DNA from: Natronospira sp.
GTDB lineage: Bacteria; Pseudomonadota; Gammaproteobacteria; Natronospirales; Natronospiraceae
Assembly (NCBI GenBank): GCA_003558125.1
Contig: PWMQ01000072.1
Span: forward strand, 62,001-126,000
Reading direction: 5' to 3'
DNA: 64,000 nucleotides
The position numbers were made by a program, and so were the translations under genes. Positions 26,357 through 35,362 of this stretch are shown here, piece by piece (position 1 is the stretch's first letter; the number at the start of each line of letters is the position of its first letter). The notes below the pieces were generated by a model, which was not told the origin of the DNA, did not search any database, and worked only from the letters and a program-made list of their open reading frames with translations.

Positions 26357-27028
26357 ATGCAGAGCAGAATCATTCAGGTCTTGACGACTGCCATGGCCGC
26401 GGCCGTTTTAGCCCTTCCCGCGTCATCCCTGGCTGAGGAGGACTCTCTCCCGGACCCGGCAGTCATGGTGGAGGAAACCGCTCACGAAATCCTGCGTGAG
26501 CTGAGAGAGCGTCAGGACGAGATGCAGGATGATCCGAGCGCAGCTTATCAGTTTGTAGAAGATCTGCTGCTGCCGGTCTTTGATCTGCCCTATGCCACTC
26601 GCCTGGTGCTCGGCCGACATGGTCGTGATGCGAGCCCTCAACAGCGCCGTGATTTTGGCGAAGCCTTCTATCGCTTCCTGGTGCGCAGCTATTCAGACGC
26701 ATTGGTGGATCAGGACCTGTCCGAAATCGAGATCGAAGTCCGGCCGACCCGGGGTGAGCCAGACCCCTCGCGGACTCGAGTCCGTACCGAGGTGGTGCGC
26801 GATGACGCTTCCAATATTCCCGTGGATTTCGCTCTCCGCTACACCGATGACGGCTGGAAAGTCTTTGATGTGACGATCGAGGGTGTTTCCTACGTGACCA
26901 ACTACCGTAATTCCTTTGACAGTGAGATTCGTCAGCGGGGTATCGATGCGGTCATTGAGCGCCTTCGGGACCGGACCCGTCGTAAGGAACAGGAGATGGA
27001 GGAATCTATTGAGCAGGACAATGGCTGA
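26357..27028 (+). CDS. mlaC: Periplasmic phospholipid carrier MlaC
   Basis: A 223-residue secreted protein with a signal peptide ending near residue 26 (PASSLA-EED) and the Tol_Tol_Ttg2/MlaC fold: MVEETAHEILRELRERQ, YQFVEDLLLPVFDLPYATRL and GRHGRDASPQQRRDFGEAF. MlaC ferries single phospholipids between MlaA at the outer membrane and MlaD at the inner membrane. Its 3' end overlaps mlaB by eight bases. Confidence 0.94.
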   Translation: MQSRIIQVLTTAMAAAVLALPASSLAEEDSLPDPAVMVEETAHEILRELRERQDEMQDDPSAAYQFVEDLLLPVFDLPYATRLVLGRHGRDASPQQRRDFGEAFYRFLVRSYSDALVDQDLSEIEIEVRPTRGEPDPSRTRVRTEVVRDDASNIPVDFALRYTDDGWKVFDVTIEGVSYVTNYRNSFDSEIRQRGIDAVIERLRDRTRRKEQEMEESIEQDNG

Positions 27029-27338
27029 CCAGTCGCCATCCAGCCTGGATCTGGAGAAGGCCGGCCGGGGCCGTTACCGACTGAGTGGCGAACTGGTATT
27101 CGGCACCGCCGAACAGGCTCTGACCCTGTCCCAGTCTCTGGATTTTGCCACGACCGTGGAACTGGATCTTTCCGGAGTGAAGCGCGTCGACAGTGCGGGC
27201 CTGGCCGTCATGGTGGAATGGTGGCGCCGTTGTCAGGCGGCCGGAGGCCAGCTGAAGCTGGGGGAAATCCCCGAGCAGCTCAAGGCCTTGATTCGGATCA
27301 GCCAGCTCGACTCGGTGTTTGGCGATCTTGGTGGCTAG
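27021..27338 (+). CDS. mlaB: STAS-domain subunit MlaB
   Basis: MlaB is the cytoplasmic STAS protein that stabilises MlaF. The 105-residue sequence shows the STAS core: YRLSGELVFGTAEQAL, VELDLSGVKRVDSAGLAVMV (with the conserved Asp-Ser before AGL) and IRISQLDSVF. I start at ATG 27021 inside the mlaC end, an overlap that suggests coupling; an upstream in-frame start would run through mlaC. It is the last gene of the operon and converges on mlaA. Confidence 0.93.
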   Translation: MADQSPSSLDLEKAGRGRYRLSGELVFGTAEQALTLSQSLDFATTVELDLSGVKRVDSAGLAVMVEWWRRCQAAGGQLKLGEIPEQLKALIRISQLDSVFGDLGG

Positions 27339-27362
27339 CAGGCGCCTGGCTGCCGCAGGCGC

Positions 27363-28106
27363 TTACCAGTCCCAGTCATCGTCATCTTCCCAGTCGTCTT
27401 CCCAGTCCTCGGGCGGTGGATCACCGTCGTAGATGAGATGGCGGCGCCGCTGAAGATAGGCTTCACGCATGGTGACATAGGGGTCGAATTCCTCTTCCAG
27501 GAAACGGTCTGCATCCAGCAGCCCGGCCCGGACGTCAACAGCGCGAATGAGATAGAGGCCGTAGCGCTCGGGCAGGGGAATGGTCTGATAGGTGGGGTCA
27601 ACATAGCTATCCACCGCCATACCCGTGGTGTCCCTCACCGTGGAGGGGCCAAGCCCCGGCAGGACCAGATAGGGGCCGGCGCCGGCACCCCAGACGCCCA
27701 GAGTCTGGCCGAAGTCCTCGTTGGCCGCTTCAAGGCCCACATGGGTGGCAGGATCAAACAGACCACCAATGCCAATGGTTGTGTTGATCAGGAATCTGCC
27801 GGTGCCGCTGAATGCCTCGCCACCCTTGCCCTGGAGGCCGCTGTTAAGGATCACCACGGGCTGGCGCAGATTACTGAGAAAATTGCCGATGCCGCTTCGT
27901 ACCGGCCGCGGCACATTGTCCCGGTAGGCGACGGCGACCGGCCGCAAAGCCGCGCGATCGATGGCGTCGTTGAAGGCATAGACCTTGCGGTTGAAGCCTT
28001 CCCAGGGGTCTCGCGGATCCCGATCCTCGGCGGGAACGCTGGCGCAGGCACCCACAAGTGATGCGATCAGGAGCGCGGCGAGAAAACGCAGGCTGGATCG
28101 ATGCAT
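27363..28106 (-). CDS. mlaA: Outer-membrane lipoprotein MlaA (VacJ)
   Basis: MlaA sits in the outer membrane and removes phospholipids from the outer leaflet for the Mla system. The 247-residue form starts MHRSSLRF with lipobox VGAC (Cys21), then DPWEGFNRKVYAFNDAID, the family hallmark, and LINTTIGIGGLFDPATHVG and GPYLVLPGLGPSTVRD. The tail is very acidic and Trp-rich (WEDDWEDDDDWDW), an oddity. I prefer ATG 28106 because aaggaa lies upstream; the 28136 start has no ribosome site. It is convergent with mlaFEDCB, so all six Mla parts are in one place. Confidence 0.93.
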   Translation of the reverse strand: MHRSSLRFLAALLIASLVGACASVPAEDRDPRDPWEGFNRKVYAFNDAIDRAALRPVAVAYRDNVPRPVRSGIGNFLSNLRQPVVILNSGLQGKGGEAFSGTGRFLINTTIGIGGLFDPATHVGLEAANEDFGQTLGVWGAGAGPYLVLPGLGPSTVRDTTGMAVDSYVDPTYQTIPLPERYGLYLIRAVDVRAGLLDADRFLEEEFDPYVTMREAYLQRRRHLIYDGDPPPEDWEDDWEDDDDWDW

Positions 28107-28260
28107 GGCAAACGAATTCCTTGGAATTTTGCGCATCTTAACAGGCCCGGTGGCCTGGAGGAATCATGGCGATTTCGCTGCGAGTAATCTGAGAGGGAGA
28201 TGAGAACGGACGGCCATGGGGAAGCCGCTCTGCTGACTGCAAGCAACCAAAGGAGTCACA

Positions 28261-30858
28261 ATGAGAGCATTCACATCAAGCCTGGTATTGCTGCTGTTGA
28301 GCTTGTCCCTGCTGGCAAGCGACCGGGCCCTGGCTGGTTCAGAGCTTGACTGGTACCTGCCCTGGGCGAGCGAATACGATGACAGCATCCCTACGCCCGA
28401 AGATGTTCTTGGCTTTCAGCCAGGGGAGTGGCATGCCAGCCACGACCAGCTCATTCGTTATTTCGAGCATCTGGCTGCTGCCTCTGATCGGGTGACCATG
28501 GTGGAGAAAGAGCGCACCTATGAGCAGCGACCCATGCTGGTAGTGCGGATAAGCTCCAGCAGCAACCAGGACAACCTTGAGGAAATTCGCGATGCACGGC
28601 TTCAGGCCCTGCAGCCAGGCAGCGGCGAGGACCTGACCGAGCACCCGGTGGTTAACTGGTTTGGTTACAGCATTCACGGTGACGAGGCCAGTGGCGCTAA
28701 TGCCTCCATGGTGGTGGCCTGGCATCTGGCGGCTGCTCAAGACGAGCGTACTCGCGAGATTCTCGACAACACCATTATCCTTATTGAGCCGGCCATGAAC
28801 CCGGATGGGGTTCAGCGCTTTGCCACTTGGGTCAATATGCACCGGGGCCAGACGCTGGTAGCGGATCCACAGAATCGCGAGCATCGGCAGGTTTGGCCAC
28901 GGGCCAGAACCAACCACTATTGGTTCGACCTCAATCGTGATTGGCTGCCGGTCCAGCATCCCGAGTCCCGGGCGCGAGTCGCCGGCTTCCAGGCCTGGAA
29001 GCCCAACGTGGTTGGCGACTGGCATGAAATGGGGCGTAACAGCACCTATTTTTTCCAGCCGGGTGATCCCGACCGGGATAACCCCCGGACGCCGGACCGG
29101 AATTTTGAGCTGACCGGCAAGATTGCCGAATTCCATGCCGATATCCTGGATCAATACGGCGTGCCTTATTTCACACGGGAAGTATTCGACGACTACTACT
29201 ACGGCAAAGGCTCGACCTTTCCCGATATCCAGGGTGCCATTGGCATTCTCTATGAGCAGGCCAGTGCCAGGGGCCATCTGCGGGAGACCATCCACGGTGA
29301 GCGCAGCTTCACCGAGGCGGTTCGTAACCAGGTCCTGACCTCATTCTCGACGCTGGAGGCCAGTCACGAATTGCGTGATGAACTGCTGGGATTCCAGCAG
29401 CAGTTCTTTGAAGACGCCATGGATGAGGCCCGCCAGGATCGCCGCAAGGCTTTTGTCTTTGGTGACCCCGCGGATCGTGGCCGGACAGTCGAGCTGGTGG
29501 AAATCCTCCTGCGCCAGGATGTGGAAGTCAGCCCTCTGGGTGAGTCGATTGAGGTAGACGGCCATCAATTTCGACCGGGCGAGGCCTGGGTAGTGCCCCT
29601 GGAGCAGCCCCAGTACCGCTTTATCCTGGCGATGATGGAGCGGCAGCTGAGCTTCCCGGACACGCGCTTCTATGATGTTTCCACCTGGACCTTGCCGCTG
29701 GCATTCAATATGCCGACGGCGGAGCTGTCGGCGCGGCAGTTGCGCCGTCTGGATGCCGGTCAGGCCCTGGACGATGTGCCAGGGCTCGGAGGCAGTCTGG
29801 CCCTGGATGTGGACCGCCCGGTAGCCTGGGCCTTCGACTGGGCGCCCTATTATGCACCGCGCATGGCCCAGAGGCTGTTGGAGGCCGGGGTTCGCCTTCG
29901 GGTTGCCACCAATGAGTTCGAAGCCTCTGTGGGGGGTGGCGAGAGCCGAGAGTTCGCCCGAGGCACCATTCTCATCCCCGCGGGGCTTCAGGACGAGGCC
30001 AGCCATGAAGAGATCGAGTCCATTCTGCGCCGGTATGCGCGGCGAGATGGTGTGGATGTGACGGCGCTGGATAGTGGTCTGAGCCGTGGCGGGATTGACC
30101 TGGGAAGTCCCAGCTTCCGTCCGGTCGAACCCGTACGCCCTGCGATTCTCGTGGATGACGGCGTTCACATGCAGGAAGCCGGGGAGATCTGGCACCTGCT
30201 GGACCATCGTTATGGGGTCCCGGTGACTCTGTTGAATCATGGCGAGTTGGGTCGGGCCGACCTGGATCGCTATACCCATTTGTTCATGGTTAATGGCGAG
30301 TGGCAGCAGCAACTGGACGAAAGGGCCGAGGAGGCCCTGCACGAATGGGTCCACGAGGGCGGCACCCTGGTGGCACAGAAAAACGCCCTCCAGTGGGTTT
30401 CGGATAGCGGACTCTACGAGCTCGACTTTCGCGACCGCCCGCAGGGCGAGGAAGACCGCTTGCCCTACGGGGATTTTAGCGGTGATATCGCCGCCCAGGT
30501 GATTGGCGGTTCCATTTTCGAAACCCACCTGGATCTGAGCCATCCCCTGGCATACGGCTACACTCGGGAGAAGCTGCCCGTATTCCGCAACAGCACGCGT
30601 TACCTGGAGCCTGGCGATAATCCCTACAACCAGGTAGCGCGCTACAGTGAGGAACCTCTGCTGAGCGGCTACGTTTCAGAAGAAAACCTGGCCACCATGG
30701 GCGGCAGCCTGTCGGTGAAGGCCGATCGAGTGGGGAGTGGCACGGTGGTGCTGTTTGTCGACAATCCCAGCTTCCGGGCTTTCTGGTTCGGGACCAATCG
30801 TTTGCTGATCAACAGCCTCTACTTCAGCGGCGCCATTGCCCATACTCGCCGTCCCTGA
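28261..30858 (+). CDS. Secreted M14-family zinc carboxypeptidase with C-terminal GATase-like domain
   Basis: An 865-residue exported protein with a signal peptide cut near residue 26. The peptidase M14 domain (about 55-345) keeps the zinc ligands His139 and Glu142 (SIHGDEASG) and His255 (GDWHEMGRN), with likely catalytic Glu332 (GILYEQAS). The remaining half has a glutamine-amidotransferase-like fold (about 625-725, ILVDDGVHMQEAGEIWHLL and YTHLFMVNGEWQQQ), a known combination in large secreted M14 proteins. Substrate is unknown. Aaggag precedes the ATG; a strong terminator follows at 30879. Confidence 0.85.
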   Translation: MRAFTSSLVLLLLSLSLLASDRALAGSELDWYLPWASEYDDSIPTPEDVLGFQPGEWHASHDQLIRYFEHLAAASDRVTMVEKERTYEQRPMLVVRISSSSNQDNLEEIRDARLQALQPGSGEDLTEHPVVNWFGYSIHGDEASGANASMVVAWHLAAAQDERTREILDNTIILIEPAMNPDGVQRFATWVNMHRGQTLVADPQNREHRQVWPRARTNHYWFDLNRDWLPVQHPESRARVAGFQAWKPNVVGDWHEMGRNSTYFFQPGDPDRDNPRTPDRNFELTGKIAEFHADILDQYGVPYFTREVFDDYYYGKGSTFPDIQGAIGILYEQASARGHLRETIHGERSFTEAVRNQVLTSFSTLEASHELRDELLGFQQQFFEDAMDEARQDRRKAFVFGDPADRGRTVELVEILLRQDVEVSPLGESIEVDGHQFRPGEAWVVPLEQPQYRFILAMMERQLSFPDTRFYDVSTWTLPLAFNMPTAELSARQLRRLDAGQALDDVPGLGGSLALDVDRPVAWAFDWAPYYAPRMAQRLLEAGVRLRVATNEFEASVGGGESREFARGTILIPAGLQDEASHEEIESILRRYARRDGVDVTALDSGLSRGGIDLGSPSFRPVEPVRPAILVDDGVHMQEAGEIWHLLDHRYGVPVTLLNHGELGRADLDRYTHLFMVNGEWQQQLDERAEEALHEWVHEGGTLVAQKNALQWVSDSGLYELDFRDRPQGEEDRLPYGDFSGDIAAQVIGGSIFETHLDLSHPLAYGYTREKLPVFRNSTRYLEPGDNPYNQVARYSEEPLLSGYVSEENLATMGGSLSVKADRVGSGTVVLFVDNPSFRAFWFGTNRLLINSLYFSGAIAHTRRP

Positions 30859-30878
30859 CACTCCTTGAACGGCACAAG

Positions 30879-30921
30879 AAATCCCCCTTCCCTTGTGACA
30901 GGGAAGGGGGATTTTCTTTTT
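30879..30921 (+). terminator. Strong bidirectional terminator
   Basis: A 15-base perfect stem (AAATCCCCCTTCCCT with its complement) around a small loop, followed by a T-rich tail on the + strand. It lies between the convergent M14 peptidase and bepA genes and may serve both. Confidence 0.92.
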
Positions 30922-30948
30922 GCTGCCAGCCGGACTCGATCAGTACAG

Positions 30949-32457
30949 CTACCGTGGCGGTGTGCCTCGCTGTGCCCTTTGGGCGGAGGAGGGCAGGTTT
31001 CGCCATTCCATATGCAGCTGATCCATGCGATCCATGTAGCGATTGCGCCGTGAGTCGTCCAGGGCGGGATGGCTCAGGGCCATGCGCATCTGGGTCAGGG
31101 CATGGTAGAGGTCGCCATGCTTGTGGAAATAACCGGCCATGTGGAAATGAGACCCCGGAATATCACCCAGGTTGTTACTGGCCTCGGCCATCATTCGGAA
31201 ATGCCGGGGCTGAGCTCCCGGGCGCCGGGTCAGTCGCTGCAGAAGCGCCAGGGCTTCCTCGGGTTTATCCATCTGAAGCAGGGTGCGAGCGTGGCTCTCC
31301 ATCAGGACTTCATTATCAGGAAAGAGTTCGGCTGCCCGTTGGAGGAGGGCAAGGGCCTCATCCATCTTGCCCTGGCCCAGGAGGTTTTCAGCATGACCCA
31401 CATGGTAGGCGATGATGTCAGGCGAGCTCTGGCGGAGTTGATCAAAGACACGGGCTGCTTGTTCATGACGGCCCCGAAACTGGTCTTCCAGTGCCTGCCT
31501 GTAGCGTTGCAGGTCCATGGTGAAGCTGGGGCTGGCAGGTGATCGCGCCGGAGTCAGCTGGACCGGGTCACGCCCCGAGCTGACCGCAACGCGGGCGTTG
31601 ATTCGCTCCCGGGCAAGGTAGAAACGGCGACCTGACTCGTATTCTCCTTCGCTTAGCCGACGTGCCCGATTTCGGGCCTCGGTGATGCGATGAGTGGTGA
31701 GGGGGTGGGTGCGCAGGTATTCAGGAACGGCCTGACCTGCGCCGTACTGATGGCGACGCTGAAGCTTCTCGAAGAAGCGGGCCATGCCCTCCGGGTCAAA
31801 GCCGGCATCGGCCATCATCTGGATCCCCACCCGGTCGGCTTCATATTCATGGGCGCGGGTGTAGTTGATCTGCCGCTGCAGCTGGAGAGCCTGAGCCGAC
31901 AACATGGTGGCCATCGCGGCATCGGAGTCGCCGGTATTGGCGGCGATCAGGATGGCGCCCAGCATGGCTCCGAGAGTGGCCAGGCCGCTACCCTGCATGG
32001 CGTCGATCTGCCGGGCAATATGGCGCTGGGTGACGTGGGCAATCTCATGGGCCACCACGCCAGCCAGCTCCGCCTCGGTATCGGCGGCCAGGATCAGGCC
32101 CGCATTCAGGCCGATATAGCCGCCGGGCAGGGCGAAGGCATTGATTTCGGCACTGCGCATGACGAAAAAGTGAAACTGATCGCCGGGACGTGAGCTGTGG
32201 GCGGCAATGTGCTGGCCCAGGTCCCGAACGTACTCCTCGATATCCGGGTCTTCCAGCAGTACGCTGGCCTCCCGCATCCGCCGGACCACTTCCTTGCCGA
32301 TCTGGTCCTGTTCCCGGGGCGAGAAAACCGTGCTGCTGGCATCCCCCAGGTCCGGGAGCTTGCTGATGTCAAAGGCCTGACCATGGGCGGGTGCCGGCGA
32401 CAGGTTGAGCGCGGCGGCCAGGACCAGACTGCACAGCTTGGCGACTATCAGGCGCAT
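30949..32457 (-). CDS. bepA: Outer-membrane assembly chaperone/protease BepA (M48, TPR)
   Basis: BepA is a periplasmic zinc metalloprotease that helps or degrades LptD and BAM-linked proteins. The 502-residue protein starts with a signal peptide (cut near residue 27), then an M48 domain with HEIAH at 137-141 and the third ligand region EYEADRVGIQMM, and a C-terminal TPR region (about 300-490). Enteric BepA has the same layout and size. The start MRLIVAKL (32457) has gggagg upstream; the longer form at 32505 lacks a signal-peptide-like start. Confidence 0.93.
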   Translation of the reverse strand: MRLIVAKLCSLVLAAALNLSPAPAHGQAFDISKLPDLGDASSTVFSPREQDQIGKEVVRRMREASVLLEDPDIEEYVRDLGQHIAAHSSRPGDQFHFFVMRSAEINAFALPGGYIGLNAGLILAADTEAELAGVVAHEIAHVTQRHIARQIDAMQGSGLATLGAMLGAILIAANTGDSDAAMATMLSAQALQLQRQINYTRAHEYEADRVGIQMMADAGFDPEGMARFFEKLQRRHQYGAGQAVPEYLRTHPLTTHRITEARNRARRLSEGEYESGRRFYLARERINARVAVSSGRDPVQLTPARSPASPSFTMDLQRYRQALEDQFRGRHEQAARVFDQLRQSSPDIIAYHVGHAENLLGQGKMDEALALLQRAAELFPDNEVLMESHARTLLQMDKPEEALALLQRLTRRPGAQPRHFRMMAEASNNLGDIPGSHFHMAGYFHKHGDLYHALTQMRMALSHPALDDSRRNRYMDRMDQLHMEWRNLPSSAQRAQRGTPPR

Positions 32458-32640
32458 TCCAGAAACGAGCCTCCCGGAGACGGTGGGTATTCTATCTTGG
32501 GACAAGATAACAGGCTTGGCGTTTCACTCAAGTCTGGTGGGCACCGTGAAAAAACCATCCATAACGGCTTGGGCCGGCATTTTATTCAACCCCGCGGGGT
32601 GACCCTCGCCGGATGTCAGGTTCCGGCCTGGCGGGCGAAA

Positions 32641-32668
32641 AAAAACGCCCCGTTGGTGGGGCGTTTTT
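32641..32668 (-). terminator. Rho-independent terminator of fadL
   Basis: An eleven-base stem (AAAAACGCCCC / GGGGCGTTTTT) with loop GTTGGT. On the - strand the stem is followed by an extended T run, and it starts 21 bases after the fadL stop. The + strand also ends in T bases, but no + gene runs into it. Confidence 0.9.
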
Positions 32669-32689
32669 CCTGAATCGACCTTAGGGTTG

Positions 32690-34030
32690 TCAGAACCGGT
32701 AGCGATACTGTGCGGACAGTATATTGGCAGCCGCCTCGTAGCTCCCGACGATGCGGTCGCCCTGGCCGCCCGTGCGGTCGAAGGGGGTATCGTCACCCAG
32801 CATCACATGAACGTAGGCGAAATCCCATTCACTGGATTCAGACGTCTGCCATGTAGCGCCAAGGGCAAGCCAGGTACGATCGTTATCGGGCGTCCGCGGC
32901 GGCCGGTTGAACCGGTCGCGTGCCGCTGACTCGTCGTAGGCAATGCCGGCACGGAAGGTCCAGGCATCACTCCTGCGATAGTCCAGGCCGATGGAATAGC
33001 GATCCTGGCTCTGGAAGTTGATCGGCTCGACGGAATCGGGCTGGTTGGGATTGTCGAATTCGACCCGCAGCTCATCGAAGCTTTGCCAGCCCATCCGCGT
33101 GTAGTCACCAAACAGAGTGATCTGATCAGAGACCTGATGGGCAATGCTCAAGGACAGGGCATCGGGGCTCTCGAATTCAGACGTGATGCGGTCGTCGATG
33201 AACAGACCCTGCGTGCTGAAGAGTGTCGGCACGTCACTGAATCGGGCTTTCCCGCTCAGGTCGTGGTCTACCGAGCTTCGGTAGTTCACACCCAGGCGGG
33301 TCTCTCCCCAATCGAACAGGGCGCCAGCAGTAAAACCGTAGCCCATGCCGTCGCCCGACAGCTCTACGCGGCCATCCGCCGACTGGGGGCTGAGCCCCTG
33401 AGCGCTACAGGTGGTGGGGTCCACCTGAGCGAAGCAGATGGCGCCGAAATCAAGCGCATTACTGAGTGTGGAAATCTCCATGTAATGAATGTTGAGGCCA
33501 AGGCCGAGGGAAACCACATCATTGACCTTGTAGGCGATTGAGGGCGCAAGGTTAATGATGCCCAGATCCGACTCAAGGGCCTGATAGCGAAAGATGGAGT
33601 CTGAGTCGTACTTAGTCCGTGATCCAAAAGGTACGCTTAGTCCCACGCCGAAGTGCAGCTGATCATTGATCTGCTGGTGGTAATAGGCATTCGGGATGAA
33701 CGAGAGCTGGCCGATCCGGCCGCCTTCGCCGCCGGAGAGCGGCTGGCCGATGGCATCGGTCGCCGAGTCCTTGGTGAAGTCCATGCGCACATCGTTGCCA
33801 TGCAGGCTGATGACGAATTCCCGGCCCTCGAGGCGGGTCATGCCGGCCGGGTTGAAGAAGATGGTAGAGGCGTCCTCGGCCAGCGCAGCGCCGCCGGCGA
33901 AGGCATGGCCCGCGCCGCGTGCGCCCTGATGGGTAACAGCGAACCCGGCGGCTGAGGCCGCGATCGGGACAGCCGCGGTCGCACCCACCACCAGGACGGC
34001 CGTGCAGCAACGCAGGATACTGTGGCTCAT
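32690..34030 (-). CDS. fadL: FadL-family outer-membrane hydrophobic-substrate channel
   Basis: A 446-residue outer-membrane beta-barrel of the OMPP1/FadL family, which admits long-chain fatty acids and, in some members, alkanes or aromatics. After a 28-residue signal peptide it begins GFAVTHQGARGAGHAFAGG and has the hallmark DASTIFFNPAGMTRL, with alternating strands ending in the terminal Phe (SAQYRYRF) required for BAM recognition. A gaggggaa site precedes the ATG. Three GTTTG/CAAAC half-sites lie 22-44 bases upstream, typical of control by a fatty-acid-sensing TetR regulator. Confidence 0.92.
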   Translation of the reverse strand: MSHSILRCCTAVLVVGATAAVPIAASAAGFAVTHQGARGAGHAFAGGAALAEDASTIFFNPAGMTRLEGREFVISLHGNDVRMDFTKDSATDAIGQPLSGGEGGRIGQLSFIPNAYYHQQINDQLHFGVGLSVPFGSRTKYDSDSIFRYQALESDLGIINLAPSIAYKVNDVVSLGLGLNIHYMEISTLSNALDFGAICFAQVDPTTCSAQGLSPQSADGRVELSGDGMGYGFTAGALFDWGETRLGVNYRSSVDHDLSGKARFSDVPTLFSTQGLFIDDRITSEFESPDALSLSIAHQVSDQITLFGDYTRMGWQSFDELRVEFDNPNQPDSVEPINFQSQDRYSIGLDYRRSDAWTFRAGIAYDESAARDRFNRPPRTPDNDRTWLALGATWQTSESSEWDFAYVHVMLGDDTPFDRTGGQGDRIVGSYEAAANILSAQYRYRF

Positions 34031-34051
34031 TGCTTATTCCCCTCGAAATTT

Positions 34052-34074
34052 GTTTGTGAACAAACGGCTGTTTG
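34052..34074 (-). promoter_or_regulatory. PsrA-like operator in front of fadL
   Basis: Three alternating half-sites, GTTTG (34052), CAAAC (34061) and GTTTG (34070), each start exactly nine bases apart and so form two overlapping inverted repeats with four-base spacers. The right pair CAAAC-N4-GTTTG fits the published style of PsrA boxes (C/GAAAC-N2-4-GTTTG/C), PsrA being a TetR regulator released by fatty acids. No psrA gene lies in this window, so the regulator is inferred. Confidence 0.55.
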
Positions 34075-34248
34075 GGCGTCTTCCGGCTGATTCAAGCACA
34101 GGGTCACGGAAGAAGCAAGGTGCTCGTTGAGGAGGGCCTGATGCGGTAGAGGGCGGCTTTACGGGGCCCCTGGCATTATGGGCCCTTTACAACCTCCGGA
34201 TGAGGGGCGATGATTTGCCCCTATCCATCAGGCAGTCTGGACCGGCAC

Positions 34249-35337
34249 ATGAATGTCATTAGGGACTGGTTTTACAAGCATTTTTCCGATCCCCAGGTGG
34301 TGATTCTGGTCGGCCTGCTGGTGGCGGGCTTCCTGGGCATCGTCTTTGCCGGCCAATATCTGGCCCCGGTGATCGCCAGCGTCATCATCGCCTACCTGCT
34401 GGAAGGGGTCATCCAGCCCATGCAGCGGATGGGGATTCCCCGCCTGCTCGCGGTTTCGCTGGTCTTCACTCTTTTCTTTGTGGTTCTACTGTTGCTGATT
34501 TTCAGCCTCTTTCCGATCCTGGTCCGCCAGGCGGGGCAGTTGCTGGATCTGGCCCCGGCCATGTTCGCGGAGGGGCAGCGACTGCTGATGACCCTGCCCG
34601 AGCGGTATCCGACGCTGTTCAGCGAGACCCAGGTCGAGCGCTTTCTGGAGCAGATCCAGTCGGAAGCCGGGGGATTCACCGATACCGCCCTGCAACAGAC
34701 GGTGTCTTCGGTCGTCGGCGTCGTGACCCTGTTGGTCTATATGGTCCTCATGCCATTGCTGGTGTTCTTCTTTCTCAAGGACAAGGAATCCATTCTGGAC
34801 TGGGCCCGGAGCCACTTGCCGCGCCAACGTGGCCTGGCCGCGCGCGTCTGGGAGGAGGTGGATTCCCAGCTGGGCAATTTCATCCGCGGCAAGTTCTGGG
34901 AGATCCTGATTGTCTGGGTGGTGACCTACATCACCTTCATGTTCATGGGCCTTAATTTCGCCATGCTGCTGGGCTTCCTGGTGGGGATTTCGGTGCTGAT
35001 CCCCTATATCGGGGCGGCGGTGATGACGGTGCCGGTGGCTCTGGTGGCCTATTTCCAGTTTGGCTGGAGCGCCGAACTGGCATGGATCCTGGTGGCATAT
35101 GGGATTATCCAGATGCTGGATGGAAATGTGCTGGTGCCCATCCTGTTCTCCGAGGTGATCAATCTTCACCCTATCGCCATCATTGTGGCGGTCCTCTTTT
35201 TCGGCGGCATCTGGGGCTTCTGGGGCGTATTCTTCGCCATTCCCCTGGCCATCCTCTTTCAGGCCGTCCTCAAGGCTTGGCCGAGGCAGTCGCAGGAGGA
35301 TCCGGAGCAGGACAGCTCGGCGGCCTCCGAATCCTGA
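34249..35337 (+). CDS. AI-2E family transporter (PerM/YdiK type)
   Basis: A polytopic membrane protein of about 362 residues with eight predicted helices. The start resembles enteric PerM (FYKHFSDPQ), followed by IIAYLLEGVIQPM, a central periplasmic-type region (110-170), LVFFFLKDKESIL, and the family block GFLVGISVLIPYIGAAV with DGNVLVPILFSEVINLHPI. Members are proposed exporters of small molecules, most with unproven substrates. I start at ATG 34249 by family length; an in-frame ATG at 34210 has a gagggg too close (two bases) to be convincing. Confidence 0.85.
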   Translation: MNVIRDWFYKHFSDPQVVILVGLLVAGFLGIVFAGQYLAPVIASVIIAYLLEGVIQPMQRMGIPRLLAVSLVFTLFFVVLLLLIFSLFPILVRQAGQLLDLAPAMFAEGQRLLMTLPERYPTLFSETQVERFLEQIQSEAGGFTDTALQQTVSSVVGVVTLLVYMVLMPLLVFFFLKDKESILDWARSHLPRQRGLAARVWEEVDSQLGNFIRGKFWEILIVWVVTYITFMFMGLNFAMLLGFLVGISVLIPYIGAAVMTVPVALVAYFQFGWSAELAWILVAYGIIQMLDGNVLVPILFSEVINLHPIAIIVAVLFFGGIWGFWGVFFAIPLAILFQAVLKAWPRQSQEDPEQDSSAASES

Positions 35338-35362
35338 CTTCGCGGCCCTGCGCTTGCCTTGT

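Noticed and set aside
27342-27362. GCGCCTG/CAGGCGC hairpin between mlaB and mlaA as a terminator
   Set aside because: The stem is only seven bases, has no T run, and abuts the mlaA stop; support is too weak.
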